Assembly: GCA_001898225.1 (NCBI GenBank)
Contig: MKTJ01000037.1
Span: 1 to 64,000, forward strand
Length of the DNA: 64,000 nt
From: Chloroflexi bacterium 54-19
Lineage (GTDB): Bacteria > Chloroflexota > Chloroflexia > Chloroheliales > Chloroheliaceae
Reading direction: 5' to 3'
Every line of letters begins with the position of its first letter. Within the stretch, counting starts at the first letter, position 1. The notes beneath the pieces were generated by a model, which was not told the origin of the DNA, made no database searches, and was given only the letters and a program-made list of their open reading frames with translations. Made by a program: the position numbers and the translations under genes. Of this stretch, positions 42,457 through 51,801 are shown piece by piece.

Positions 42457-44472
42457 TTACTTGTTTTTGTTGTTCAAGTCCTCGAAATACTGTTTGACCT
42501 GGTCTTTCAGGGTAATCGGGATATAGTTTTTATCGAGTTGCTGGGCGGCTTGCTGCTGGTACGAATCTATCACGTCCGAATAAGGCACGCTGGCGTCACC
42601 GCTCGGATTGCCCCCGTTGACGTTCTGGCTGTTGGTCGGACCCTGGCCGTCTTTACCCTGGACATTGGTCTGGGTGCCGTTCTGGTTGCGCATGGTCGGG
42701 TTGGCATACATATTGTCGCTGCTGCCTTTACCCGCCTTGCTCCCCTGCTGGCCGTTGGAGTCACTGCCCTGGTCACCTTGCTGTCCTTGTTGACCCTGGT
42801 CGCCTTGCTGTCCCTGGCCTTGCTGCCCCTGGTTACCCTGGCCGGTCGGGTCGCCCTGTTGCCCCTGGCCCTGGTTCTGGCTGGGGTCGGTCACTTGCTG
42901 GCCGTTCTGGCCTTGCTGTCCCGCCTGGTTGCCCTGGCCGGATTGCTGTCCCATCTGGGCCTGACCCTGCTGACCGCTTTGTTGGCCTTGCTGCCCCTGG
43001 CCGGATTGCTGGTCCTGGCTCATCTGGCCTTGCTGTCCCTGTTGCCCCTGGTTACCGGGCTGGCTCTGCTGTGAATTCTGGTCGGCCTGGCTCTGGTCGG
43101 TCCCGCTCGGGTCACCGTTGGTGCTGTCGTCGGTGGTGGTAGTGGTCGTCTGGTTACCGCTCTGGTTTGGGGTTGTTCCTTTCTGGGAAGCCTGGTTGAT
43201 GGCTTGCTCGCTCTTTTGAAGTTGCGATTGGGCCTGCTGCATCTGCTCGCTAATCTGCTGGTCCTGTCCGGCCTGCCGTAAACCTCCGGCCAGGTCTTTC
43301 ATGGCCTGTTGGGCGGCACCGGGATTTTGCTGTAAATTATCAGGTTTGAGCGCGTCCGACAGGTTTTGCAGTTTGTTGGACATGTCAGGGTTGGTATTTT
43401 TAAAGTTTTCGGCGTCTTTAGCCAGTTTATCCGACAACTGCTGGGCCTGGTTGCTATCGTTCTTCAACTGGTCCAGCGCCTTGCTATTGTTGGCAAGATT
43501 TTCGAGTTCATTGGCAGCGTTATCGTATTTGTCCGCCGAATTTTGCTGGAGAGCTTGCCCGACCGGTTTGGTGGCATCTGAGCTATTGAAAGTACGGGCC
43601 AGGTTTTCCAGGGCCGCTTTCTCGGCGGTAGTTTTGTTCGGGTCGGCCAGGTTTTGCAATTCCTGCTCGGCCTTTTGGAGGGCCGCCAGGGCATCGTCCT
43701 TATTATTGCTCTTATCCAGCAAATCTTTCTGGGCCTGTTCCAACTGTTTTAGCAATTCCTGGGTCCTGGGGTCGTTTTTGGCCGCATCGGGATTTTGCTT
43801 TTCAATTTGCTGCTTTAGCTGCTCGATTTTCTGGGCTTCCTGCTCGATCTGGGTCTTGATGGCCTGGTTTTCTTTGACCTGGTCGCTAAACGGGTTCGGC
43901 AGCACCAGCGCCACTACCAGTAAAGGAATCAAAGCCAGGGCAGCAAAACCTTGCTTGCGTGGTACGCGGACCGGCAGGGCCTTGGAAACCTTCTGGGGTG
44001 GGTTTTCGACCACCCGGCGGGCATCGTTAAACTGCTGGTCTGCCATGACTTTATAGCCAAAGGCATCCGGGTTTAAATGTCCCTCGACGGCGGTGCTGAG
44101 GCGTTCTTTCAGGCCGAGAGCTATATCGGCGCGCCGGGCGGTATCCAGCAGTTTGCGAGGCCGGAATAAAGCGTAAAGCAAAACGGCTAAAACGCTGACG
44201 GCCAGGGCCGGGATAGCGATTAGAGCCACCTGTTCTATCGTCAGGGAGGGGGTAACCCGGCTGACAATGGCCGCGACCAGACCCACTAACCCGCCCGCCA
44301 GGATACCATAGGGCAATAGCCGCATGGCCTGCTGGAAGCGCAACCGGCGTTCGACCTTTTTCAAGTAGCGGACCAACTTCTGGTATTCCGCCCGGTTGAT
44401 AGCCGGGGCCGCTGCTGATGGGGCCGGTGAGGTAGGAGCCTCTAAGGTTTCAGGTTTATCTAATACTTCCAT
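42457..44472 (-). CDS. Large membrane protein with Gln/Gly-rich low-complexity region
   Basis: Protein of 671 aa. Two membrane helices lie near residues 52–70 and 82–104 and a third near 174–192. A long coiled-coil region (about 205–440) has repeated Leu/Gln/Asp/Asn patterns such as LEQAQKDLLDKSNN. Residues of about 440–620 are almost purely Gln, Gly, Asp, Ser and Thr (GQQGQQGQMSQDQQSGQGQQ and similar). The tail (VPYSDVIDSYQQQAAQQLDK) is ordered again. The layout recalls low-complexity DUF4175/TIGR02302 proteins, but I cannot confirm homology. It lies between the ABC-2 permease and MoxR genes. Confidence 0.78.
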   Translation of the reverse strand: MEVLDKPETLEAPTSPAPSAAAPAINRAEYQKLVRYLKKVERRLRFQQAMRLLPYGILAGGLVGLVAAIVSRVTPSLTIEQVALIAIPALAVSVLAVLLYALFRPRKLLDTARRADIALGLKERLSTAVEGHLNPDAFGYKVMADQQFNDARRVVENPPQKVSKALPVRVPRKQGFAALALIPLLVVALVLPNPFSDQVKENQAIKTQIEQEAQKIEQLKQQIEKQNPDAAKNDPRTQELLKQLEQAQKDLLDKSNNKDDALAALQKAEQELQNLADPNKTTAEKAALENLARTFNSSDATKPVGQALQQNSADKYDNAANELENLANNSKALDQLKNDSNQAQQLSDKLAKDAENFKNTNPDMSNKLQNLSDALKPDNLQQNPGAAQQAMKDLAGGLRQAGQDQQISEQMQQAQSQLQKSEQAINQASQKGTTPNQSGNQTTTTTTDDSTNGDPSGTDQSQADQNSQQSQPGNQGQQGQQGQMSQDQQSGQGQQGQQSGQQGQAQMGQQSGQGNQAGQQGQNGQQVTDPSQNQGQGQQGDPTGQGNQGQQGQGQQGDQGQQGQQGDQGSDSNGQQGSKAGKGSSDNMYANPTMRNQNGTQTNVQGKDGQGPTNSQNVNGGNPSGDASVPYSDVIDSYQQQAAQQLDKNYIPITLKDQVKQYFEDLNNKNK

Positions 44473-44508
44473 GCTTTTTAACCTTGTTTTGCTTGCTACT
44501 GAATTTGT

Positions 44509-45594
44509 TTAGCCGAGCGGTTCTGTGGTTTTGGCTTCGGTGCTGGTTGTAGTTTTGGCCGGTTTGCTCGTTTTAGCCATGCGCTGAGCTTCCGGTCTCA
44601 AGGGCCGGATATGGCTGACGGCTTGCCACAGATAGATAAATATTATCCCGCTTGAAATAAACAAAAACCGCGTGACCGGGGTAAAAAGAAACTCTTTGGG
44701 TGTATTGCCAAAGAAAAGGACATTGCTACCGGGCCGATTTTTCAGGATTTCATTTGTATCCACGATAGCATACATTGGGTTAACCGACGAGACCCACATC
44801 ATGGCATCTTTGAGGTTGTTTTCCGCGTAGGTCGAGAATTGAAAGCTGATAGGCGTGGGCTGAAAAGCCACGTTCAAGGCGTAAACGATTAAGAGCGGGC
44901 CAACGAAATACAACAACAATATATTTATAAACGCGTTCCGGTTGGCCGTGACGCTCCGGTTCATGGCGCTCGACCAGTAAATACCGATAGCGCCGAGCGA
45001 AAGACCTGTCACCAGGATAACCACTACTCCCGCGATAAGCTGGTCCGGCCCCAACCCGCCCATCAGGAAGGCCACGCTGGCAATCGGCACGCCCGCGATT
45101 GTTACCAGCATCAGGTAGGCCAGCGACGAAAAGAGTTTCCCAACGACAATATCGCGGGGCCGCAATAGCGTAACCAGCATAATATCGTAGGTCTGGCGCT
45201 CTTTTTCTCCGGCGATAGTGGGGGCGCTAAAGCTAGGGGCCAGCATACAGGCCAGGAAAAGCTGCGCGACCACAATCGCCACGAAATAGTTGCTGCCGAG
45301 TTCCTGGCTGCGGGGGGTCTGGGCGTTGCTGGTATAGACGTTATAGATATAGCTGCGGTAGGAGTAGATGCGGTTGCTGTTCTGGTAGGTATTGTACATT
45401 ATCAGGCCGAACCCGCTCAGCAGGATGCTAAAAGTGGCAAGGTCAACCAGGCCGTGCCAGCTTCGCATGCGGTGGCGCAACTCTTTGATGATAATGGGAT
45501 TGTGGCGCAGCGATTGCCAGGCCCCGCCGATTAACCGGGGCAGTTTTCCCAGGCGAGTCCCGGCCTTTGGTTGCGGCAAAACATTCCCGGCCAT
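44509..45594 (-). CDS. ABC-2-type transporter permease
   Basis: Polytopic membrane protein of 361 aa with about six helices. The first cytoplasmic segment contains NPIIIKELRHRMRSWHGLVD, typical of ABC-2 permeases before helix 1, and the loop APTIAGEKERQTYDIMLVTLLRPRDIVVGK is the coupling region of that family (GEKE…TL). It pairs with the ATPase encoded 178 bp upstream, and the Gln/Gly-rich gene follows after 36 bp. Substrate unknown. Confidence 0.9.
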   Translation of the reverse strand: MAGNVLPQPKAGTRLGKLPRLIGGAWQSLRHNPIIIKELRHRMRSWHGLVDLATFSILLSGFGLIMYNTYQNSNRIYSYRSYIYNVYTSNAQTPRSQELGSNYFVAIVVAQLFLACMLAPSFSAPTIAGEKERQTYDIMLVTLLRPRDIVVGKLFSSLAYLMLVTIAGVPIASVAFLMGGLGPDQLIAGVVVILVTGLSLGAIGIYWSSAMNRSVTANRNAFINILLLYFVGPLLIVYALNVAFQPTPISFQFSTYAENNLKDAMMWVSSVNPMYAIVDTNEILKNRPGSNVLFFGNTPKEFLFTPVTRFLFISSGIIFIYLWQAVSHIRPLRPEAQRMAKTSKPAKTTTSTEAKTTEPLG

Positions 45595-45772
45595 AATACT
45601 ATTCCTGCTTGCGGGACATTTTGGCGATAATAGAGCAAACCTTCCGAAATACCGTTATAGTTACTACCCGGCAAAGTTTGTGCTTTATTTTAACCCGCTC
45701 TAAATTATTACACAAGAGCGAAAGGCAGATTTAACATTCTTCTAACAATTGCCTGACCTCACCCAACCCGGC

Positions 45773-46783
45773 CTAAGATACATATCCCTTTGTGACCTGT
45801 AGGAATATTTCTTCCAAGTTGGTCGGCTGCTCGGCGAAACCAAAGAGCGGCACGTTTTTCTCAACGAAGTAGCGTAACAACTGGTTGAGTTCGGCCTCGT
45901 TACCCTCGACCTGGACTTCCCAATCGGTCAGGGGTTGGCTATCGAGAGGCCGCACCGCCTTCACGCCGGGCCCGTTCAAAAGAATCCCCCTCAAAACCTC
46001 AACTTTTTCCGCTTTAATGGGCCGGATGCGCAGCTTTACAATCCGCATATGCTGGTTGAGCTTGCCCAGGATGTCGCTGACCTTGCCCGAAGCCAGGAGG
46101 GTGCCCCGCTCGATGATACCCACGTGCGAACACATCTCGGTAAGCTCGGTCAGGATATGCGACGAAATAATGATAGTCTTGCCCATGCGGCTCAACTCTT
46201 TGAGCAGTTCGCGCAATTCGACCCTGGCGCGAGGGTCGAGACCGCTGGCCGGTTCGTCGAGCAACAGCAGTTTGGGGTCGTGAATCAGGGTGCGGGCCAG
46301 GGCCAGGCGCTGGGTCATGCCTCGCGAAAGACCTTCTATATATGACTCCTTTTTGGCCGAGAGGTCGACCAGTTCGAGCAGGTCGTTTATCAGCCCGGCC
46401 CGGCGTTTTGGCTCGATAAAATAGGCCGCCGCGAAAAATTCCAGGTATTCCCGGCAGGTCATCTTGTCATAGATGCCGATAAAGTCTGGCATGTAACCTA
46501 TGCATGCCCGCAGCGCGGCCAGGTTTTCCTGGTGGTGGTCGTTTATGCTGAGGCCGCAGACCCAGGCTTCACCGTCACTCGGTTCGAGCAGGGTCGCCAG
46601 CATACGCATGGTGGTGGTCTTACCTGCGCCGTTTGGCCCGATAAAGCCATAAATCGCGCCCGGTTCGATTTCCAACGTTACGTCACGGACCGCCTCGAAA
46701 GAGCCGAAGGTCTTGGATAAATGGTCGGCCTTGACTGTGTAATCGGCGGTTTGCGATGGACTGGTTTCCTCTAAAGTTTCCAT
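45773..46783 (-). CDS. ABC transporter ATP-binding protein
   Basis: ATPase of 336 aa. Walker A GPNGAGKTTTMRML (residues 49–62), signature region EGLSRGMTQRLALARTLIHD and Walker B LLLLDEPASGLDP are intact, followed by the H-loop in IIISSHIL. A C-terminal ~95-residue extension (LRIRPIKAEKVEVLRGIL…) is common in the CcmA/DrrA/NatA branch that works with ABC-2 permeases. It is separated from the next upstream gene by a spacer that holds a perfect hairpin. Confidence 0.93.
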   Translation of the reverse strand: METLEETSPSQTADYTVKADHLSKTFGSFEAVRDVTLEIEPGAIYGFIGPNGAGKTTTMRMLATLLEPSDGEAWVCGLSINDHHQENLAALRACIGYMPDFIGIYDKMTCREYLEFFAAAYFIEPKRRAGLINDLLELVDLSAKKESYIEGLSRGMTQRLALARTLIHDPKLLLLDEPASGLDPRARVELRELLKELSRMGKTIIISSHILTELTEMCSHVGIIERGTLLASGKVSDILGKLNQHMRIVKLRIRPIKAEKVEVLRGILLNGPGVKAVRPLDSQPLTDWEVQVEGNEAELNQLLRYFVEKNVPLFGFAEQPTNLEEIFLQVTKGYVS

Positions 46784-46851
46784 TTTTTTGTTTTCTACGG
46801 CTTATACTGCGTTATCTGGTTCCAGGTTCACTTAAGGTCTTTTATATTGTC

Positions 46852-46874
46852 ATTCCGTGGCTCTGCCACGGAAT
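46852..46874 (-). terminator. Perfect hairpin downstream of the phosphotransferase gene
   Basis: ATTCCGTGGC (46852–46861) and GCCACGGAAT (46865–46874) pair perfectly with a 3-nt loop. It lies about 70 bp after the minus-strand phosphotransferase stop, but no U-tract follows, so it may be a REP-like element. Confidence 0.45.
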
Positions 46875-46946
46875 CTTCGGTCCGTTGGACAGCAGCACGG
46901 TCATTTATTTGGAATCACGTTTCCTCGACTCTTCTGCCTGAGAAAT

Positions 46947-47939
46947 CTAAGCTTTAAGCGTTTCAATAACCAGGCGAATATCTTCATAGGTCTGTTTTAC
47001 GGCTTTATTGTGGTTAAGCCGGAATTGTTCCAACCGGATTGCACCTGTATAAAATCCCCGGTATACGAGCGTCCTGAATTGAACCTGTGCGGTCCTTTCC
47101 GGTAAGCCATATGTCTCCCAGAAAACCCCTTCTTCCGCATTGGCATTGCGTTCCAGGATAAAAATGGTCCAGTCCGCCAGCGGGTCGCCCCAGGAAGCCC
47201 TATCGTTATCAATTATTCCAACGATTTTTGGTTCTTCCAAATTACGGTCTACCAGGATATTAACAAGCCATAAATCCCCGTGTAGCAAAGCCGATTGGGT
47301 GATTTCATCGAGAATAGCAGCGCGTTTCTGGGCAATAGCCAGAACCTCTCTTAAGTCGTCCGTAGCCAATCCTGTGCTATCAAGGTCGTCTATCAAACTT
47401 GTGAACCAATTGCTGACGGTCGCACTCCACGAAGGAAACACACCACCGAGAAAGGGATTGCCAAAAACCTCGCCTTTTACGTTATGGATATGCCTGGTGA
47501 TAGTCCCCAGTTGTCGCCACAGGGCCCTTTTCTCGTCGGGCTTCAGCTCATCTTTTATTTGCGACCATTGTTCACCCTCAATATAGCTCTGAAACAGGTA
47601 ATCCCGGTCTATTAGCTGGTGAGTAAAATCGGCCAGAATAATTTTGGGCAACAATGGCGCGATAGGCGCGAAAAAAGGGAGCGTGGCGTACTCATTCCGC
47701 ATCAGGTTCCGGCCGCTCTTTCCTAAACGCGAATCGGGAGGGCTTACCCTTAAAATCACCGGGAGAGAATTCTCAAACTGGATATGGTAGGTATTATTGT
47801 AAAGCCCGCCTCCAAGCTCTTTTACCGACTTGATACGACATTCTTCCCCAAAAGCTCTCTGGCAAAGTTTTATGATTTCTCCGAGCGCAACCGGTTGTTG
47901 GATAGTGTCTACAGGTCGGTTGATAGTTGTAAATTCCAT
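46947..47939 (-). CDS. APH/fructosamine-kinase-like phosphotransferase
   Basis: APH-fold kinase of 330 aa. The catalytic loop is LLHGDLWLVNILV (D and N present) and the metal-binding acid lies in GIIDNDRASWGDPLAD. The N-terminal lobe has IKSVKELGGGLYNNTYHI, a glycine-rich strand for ATP. The family phosphorylates sugars, amino alcohols or antibiotics. It sits inside the envelope-protein block, 12 bp after the 740-aa gene, yet its codon use is less GC-rich, so it may be an insertion. It is not closely similar to the phosphotransferase at 27067. Confidence 0.85.
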   Translation of the reverse strand: MEFTTINRPVDTIQQPVALGEIIKLCQRAFGEECRIKSVKELGGGLYNNTYHIQFENSLPVILRVSPPDSRLGKSGRNLMRNEYATLPFFAPIAPLLPKIILADFTHQLIDRDYLFQSYIEGEQWSQIKDELKPDEKRALWRQLGTITRHIHNVKGEVFGNPFLGGVFPSWSATVSNWFTSLIDDLDSTGLATDDLREVLAIAQKRAAILDEITQSALLHGDLWLVNILVDRNLEEPKIVGIIDNDRASWGDPLADWTIFILERNANAEEGVFWETYGLPERTAQVQFRTLVYRGFYTGAIRLEQFRLNHNKAVKQTYEDIRLVIETLKA

Positions 47940-47951
47940 CTACCGGTATTC

Positions 47952-50174
47952 CTATGTTAAAACCAGCGGTTCGAAAAGCAGGGTCAAATCGTTGCCGCTG
48001 GCCGGGTGGTTCCCCAGTTGGAGCGGGAAATTGTTCGAGGCGCGCTGCCAGGCCACGATATAAACCCGGTTGGGGTCTTTCGGCAAAGCCTCGCCGTCAT
48101 TACCCAGCAGACTCGCGACCGCCACCGCCTTGTGGTTCTGGTAGACCTGCGGGTCGGTACCCTGAATCGAGTTGTAAGGATTGCTGACAGTGTAGTCTAT
48201 CCCTGCCAGGGCCGAAGCCAGGTTATCGAACTTGACGATAGCCATGTTTTTGTCGAGGGTAATCTTTTCCCCGGCTTTCAACAGAGGAACCTGGTAAATC
48301 GTACCCTCCGCTTTCCAGACGCTTATATCCACCCAGTCCTGGCCGGTCTGGTTTTCGATGGTGCCGGTCAGGTCGTTACCCGCCCCGGTCGCCAGTTGCG
48401 CCACGATACCGCCACTAAGAGTTGCGCTGGAACTGCTTTCGAAAGCGAAACTGCGCTGGTCGTCCTGCCCCATCAACACGTTACCGTAACCGCCGCCCGG
48501 CCCTTGCTGAATAGTGGCGAAATCAGGGGCCAGGTTGACGTTGCCGCGGGCGGTCAGGTTGTTGGTGCGGTAACGGGCTAACGGGGTGGACTCGGCCTGA
48601 GCGTTCACATTCAACAGCAAATCGTCTATCCGTTTGCTCGAATAAATCGTACCGACGCTGCTGGTCCCGCCCACCAGGTTGCCCTGGGCGTCCTGGCCGA
48701 GTGTAATTATTGAAAGGCGGCTCAAGACGAGCGGCTCGCCGCTGGTGACGAGCCCGGCAACATAGAATCCTGCTGTCAGGGTGAGGGCTATCACGGGCGC
48801 GGCCACCCAACCCCATTCCCGTTTATCCATTCTCTTGAGGACGAAATAACAGAGCGGCCCCAGCACGAAAACATAAATAACGAGAATAGCCGCAATAACC
48901 GCTACATCGGGCAGGGTGGAAATTTTGGTGTTGGGGTTAAGCTGGTTGGTCCAGGGCCGGTAGAGGTCGGATGGCTGGCGCAACCCGGCCAGGTAGGCGG
49001 CGTGCGGCTCGAAGTCTTTCAGAGCCAGCGCCATGAAGCCGACCAGGGTTGAACTCGGCAACACCCGTAGCTCGGTCGCGGAAAACCAGCTCACACCCAG
49101 GCCGAACGCTTTACTGGCTAGAAACGGTTTGCTATCGAGAGTCAGGGCGGCGGTCGCGCCCGGCAGGAGCGTGCTATCGGCTACAAGCAGTGAAGCCGGG
49201 ACCGTCGTTTCGGTCGTAAGTTTGCGGAGGTCCGCCGGAAAAGGTTTGTTTTGAGGTGGACCCCCGGCCTTGACCGGCAGGAAAGCGTCTAAAAATCCGC
49301 CCCGCCGCAGGCTGCTATCCCCGGCCAGCAAAAGAAACCTGCCCTGGGCTAACCAGGCCGCCGCCGCATTATTGAGGCTGTCCTGGTTCAGGTTCTGGTC
49401 GTTCAGGGTGATGTTCGAAAGGTCGGTAAGCACCAGACCGCCCAGGCTGTCCCACCCGCTGGGGTCGGGCGGCAAATCGGTTGGCGTCAGGTGAGCCACC
49501 CGGATGGCCGGGACGCTGGTAGGTGGCTTGGCGCTGCTGCCGTTGTAACCGGGATTGTAAAAAATGCTCCCCTTATTAAAGGGCTGGGTCATACGGCGAC
49601 CGCTCAGGACCGCCAGGGCATTGTTATCGTCACTGACCACGCCGATTAATAGCTCGGTCTGGTCGAGAGGGCGCACCGCCAGGTCCTGCTCGTTGACGAC
49701 CGTGCCGTCTTTAGCGGTCAGGCGCAACTGCACTTCCACGATATTGCGGGTGCCGGTCGGCAGGTAAAGCCAGGCCTGGCGGTTGGAAGGGGGCACCAAC
49801 TGGACCGCCCGCCGGTAAACGGTCGAGCCATCATCGAAATTCGAGAAAGAGGCTTCGACCCAACCCTCGAAGTTCGGGTTGCCATCGGCCAGGCTCAGAT
49901 CAATTTGCAAAGGCAGCCAGCTATTCAGGCGGTAGGAGCCATCGAACCCGGCTTTGGCCTGGACCTGGGGGCCTTTGGCGGCGGAAACTACTTCGTTAGC
50001 GGGAGCGGCTTTGGCCGGGTTCGCCGGTAGTATTAACCCGACAGCAAAGAGTCCCCCCGCCAGCAAAAGCTCGGCGGCCAAGAGGGTTACAGCCGGAAAG
50101 AAGCGGACCGCCGGTTTTACGCGAAGGCCCCTAAAAAATCGGGATAAGGGTATAAAAAAAAGGAAAATAGCCAT
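47952..50174 (-). CDS. Large exported/membrane protein of unknown function
   Basis: Protein of 740 aa. N-terminal hydrophobic segments (about 1–15 and 27–50) suggest a signal anchor, and residues ~60–400 form a predicted extracytoplasmic beta-rich domain (SYRLNSWLPLQIDLSLADGN…). Two membrane helices in the middle (around VAVIAAILVIYVFVLGPLCY and VIALTLTAGFYVAGLV) are followed by another beta-rich region with VDISVWKAEGTIYQVPLLKA. I do not recognise the family. The layout resembles large proteins that accompany ABC-2 or MoxR clusters. It starts 3 bp after the PH-domain gene, so the two are coupled. Confidence 0.78.
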   Translation of the reverse strand: MAIFLFFIPLSRFFRGLRVKPAVRFFPAVTLLAAELLLAGGLFAVGLILPANPAKAAPANEVVSAAKGPQVQAKAGFDGSYRLNSWLPLQIDLSLADGNPNFEGWVEASFSNFDDGSTVYRRAVQLVPPSNRQAWLYLPTGTRNIVEVQLRLTAKDGTVVNEQDLAVRPLDQTELLIGVVSDDNNALAVLSGRRMTQPFNKGSIFYNPGYNGSSAKPPTSVPAIRVAHLTPTDLPPDPSGWDSLGGLVLTDLSNITLNDQNLNQDSLNNAAAAWLAQGRFLLLAGDSSLRRGGFLDAFLPVKAGGPPQNKPFPADLRKLTTETTVPASLLVADSTLLPGATAALTLDSKPFLASKAFGLGVSWFSATELRVLPSSTLVGFMALALKDFEPHAAYLAGLRQPSDLYRPWTNQLNPNTKISTLPDVAVIAAILVIYVFVLGPLCYFVLKRMDKREWGWVAAPVIALTLTAGFYVAGLVTSGEPLVLSRLSIITLGQDAQGNLVGGTSSVGTIYSSKRIDDLLLNVNAQAESTPLARYRTNNLTARGNVNLAPDFATIQQGPGGGYGNVLMGQDDQRSFAFESSSSATLSGGIVAQLATGAGNDLTGTIENQTGQDWVDISVWKAEGTIYQVPLLKAGEKITLDKNMAIVKFDNLASALAGIDYTVSNPYNSIQGTDPQVYQNHKAVAVASLLGNDGEALPKDPNRVYIVAWQRASNNFPLQLGNHPASGNDLTLLFEPLVLT

Positions 50175-50177
50175 AAA

Positions 50178-51755
50178 TTAAATCCGGCGTCCGGGGTTCG
50201 GGTAGTAGGGGCCGTCCCCGTCTCCTTCCGGGCTTACTTCATTATTTTCGGGCGGGTTGATTAAAACGTCCCGGTAAGAGGCAAAGAAATCGGCGTAAAG
50301 CCGGTCCTGGCGTTCCTCGTCAAAGAATTTCAGGATTTCCTTCCGCCGCGACACCTCGTCCTCGATAAGTTCCGGCTTGGGTACGCGTTCGAAGGTGATA
50401 GACGGCCCGCCGACAGTCGTTATCCTGACCGTACCATAATCGAGAATATTGGCAATCAGGCCGTTTTTCTCAAACTGGACATCCTGGACATTGCGTATAT
50501 CAATCACGCCGACAGTTTCATCCAGGCCGAAAGGTAATCTTATTATATCGAAAACTTTTTCCTCGCCGATAATATACCGGTCGTTGTGCCAGTTCTCATA
50601 CTTATACCAGATTGTCGTACAGATTGCGATAAACGCCGCGACAAATCCCACCGAGCCGATAAAATTTACAAAAGAAATATTAAAGCTGTAGAGGATAGGC
50701 AGCCCGAAAATGCCGAACAGGATGAGCGTGCATAACAGGAAAACCCAACCGCTGATTTTGTTAAAAAGCACCCAGGGGTGAGTATGCCAGGTGATTTGTT
50801 TCTTGCGGCGGTCCCGGATAGGCCCGAACGGGAAAGTGCGCTGGAACCAGTTGGGTTCTTCGATAACGTCAATTTCGCGGGCTTCTTCTTCCTCGTTCCA
50901 GTTTATCAGTTCGGTCCCCCAGATACGGTTTTCTAGATAGTTGCGCATTCTTTCTTTGCGGAAATTGCTCCGGTACATAAAGTAGTTCTTGCGCAGGATG
51001 TCCCACTCCATGCGGACCCCTTCCGGGTCGTGCAGGTGTTTGAATTCAATCTGGCTGCGCCCGGTACTGGTGACCGTCACAGTCCCGATTTTGAAGACAA
51101 ACTCAATCAGCCCCCGCCCGGTTTCTATCCGCACCTCGGTTATTTTATCGAGCGGAATTTCGATTTTGGCTTTATTAAAGAAGGTCGTGTTTTCAATCTG
51201 GATAAAACGGCGGTCGGTAATAATCAGGTAGTCGTTGGCCCAATCGTTGATGTACCAGGCCCACAGCGCCAGGTCAACCAGCAGGAGCGGTGTGGCGACA
51301 AAGAACAGAAACGGCACGTATAGCAGGGCTACCCCTATCAGAATCAGGATCAGTGGGAGCAGAAGCCAGGCCGGTTGGCTGATTAAAAGGATATGCACCG
51401 GGTGGCGGCGCCGGACATCGCGGATAATTTCGTCGCTGAACCAGTCGGGCATCAGCTTACGCCATTTTATTTGCTGCTCGTCAAACTGGCCCCGGTCCTG
51501 CACTTTCGTGCCCTGGGATTGCTCAACCTTACGGCGGTAATTGTCGAGCGGGGTATCGTAAACCCATTTATCGGGCGTGCGGCTGCGGACTCGGCGGTGA
51601 CCGGGCCTATCCTTATGCGAGTGAGTTTGATTGGATTGGGTGGGTTGTGAAGACCTGGAATAAATCTCGGTGGCTTGCGTCGGAAGGGCGGACCGCCGGA
51701 AATCGGTAGTCCGTCCCTCTAAATCTTTCTTGCGGCGGTAGTCGAACAGGTTCAT
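50178..51755 (-). CDS. Membrane protein with two bacterial PH domains
   Basis: Protein of 525 aa starting at the ATG at 51755 (MNLFDYRRKKDL); a GTG at 51770 is less likely. A basic disordered N-terminus (1–85) precedes helices near 110–150, then a PH domain (DYLIITDRRFIQIENTTFFN, about 170–250). A second pair of helices (about 335–385) leads to a second PH domain (DRYIIGEEKVFDIIRLPFGL, about 390–480). This is the bPH_2 layout of YdbS/YdbT-type proteins, membrane proteins of unclear function. It is followed after 3 bp by the 740-aa gene. Confidence 0.85.
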   Translation of the reverse strand: MNLFDYRRKKDLEGRTTDFRRSALPTQATEIYSRSSQPTQSNQTHSHKDRPGHRRVRSRTPDKWVYDTPLDNYRRKVEQSQGTKVQDRGQFDEQQIKWRKLMPDWFSDEIIRDVRRRHPVHILLISQPAWLLLPLILILIGVALLYVPFLFFVATPLLLVDLALWAWYINDWANDYLIITDRRFIQIENTTFFNKAKIEIPLDKITEVRIETGRGLIEFVFKIGTVTVTSTGRSQIEFKHLHDPEGVRMEWDILRKNYFMYRSNFRKERMRNYLENRIWGTELINWNEEEEAREIDVIEEPNWFQRTFPFGPIRDRRKKQITWHTHPWVLFNKISGWVFLLCTLILFGIFGLPILYSFNISFVNFIGSVGFVAAFIAICTTIWYKYENWHNDRYIIGEEKVFDIIRLPFGLDETVGVIDIRNVQDVQFEKNGLIANILDYGTVRITTVGGPSITFERVPKPELIEDEVSRRKEILKFFDEERQDRLYADFFASYRDVLINPPENNEVSPEGDGDGPYYPNPGRRI

Positions 51756-51801
51756 GGCAGCGCCTGTCACTTAACCAGGGTGTAACCCTCTGTCGGGAGG
51801 T

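Noticed and set aside
42538..43074. 178-codon Leu-rich plus-strand frame opposite the Gln/Gly-rich region
   Set aside because: Antisense reading of CAG/GGC-type codons gives artificial Leu/Ala runs; the minus-strand frame continues into conserved-looking flanks.
43301..44056. 251-codon plus-strand frame opposite the coiled-coil gene
   Set aside because: Ser/Leu/Cys-rich antisense shadow of a Lys/Gln/Asp-rich coding strand.
47952..50174. Assignment of the 740-aa protein to a named family (GldG- or DUF4350-like)
   Set aside because: Layout is suggestive but no diagnostic motif is visible, so it is left as unknown.
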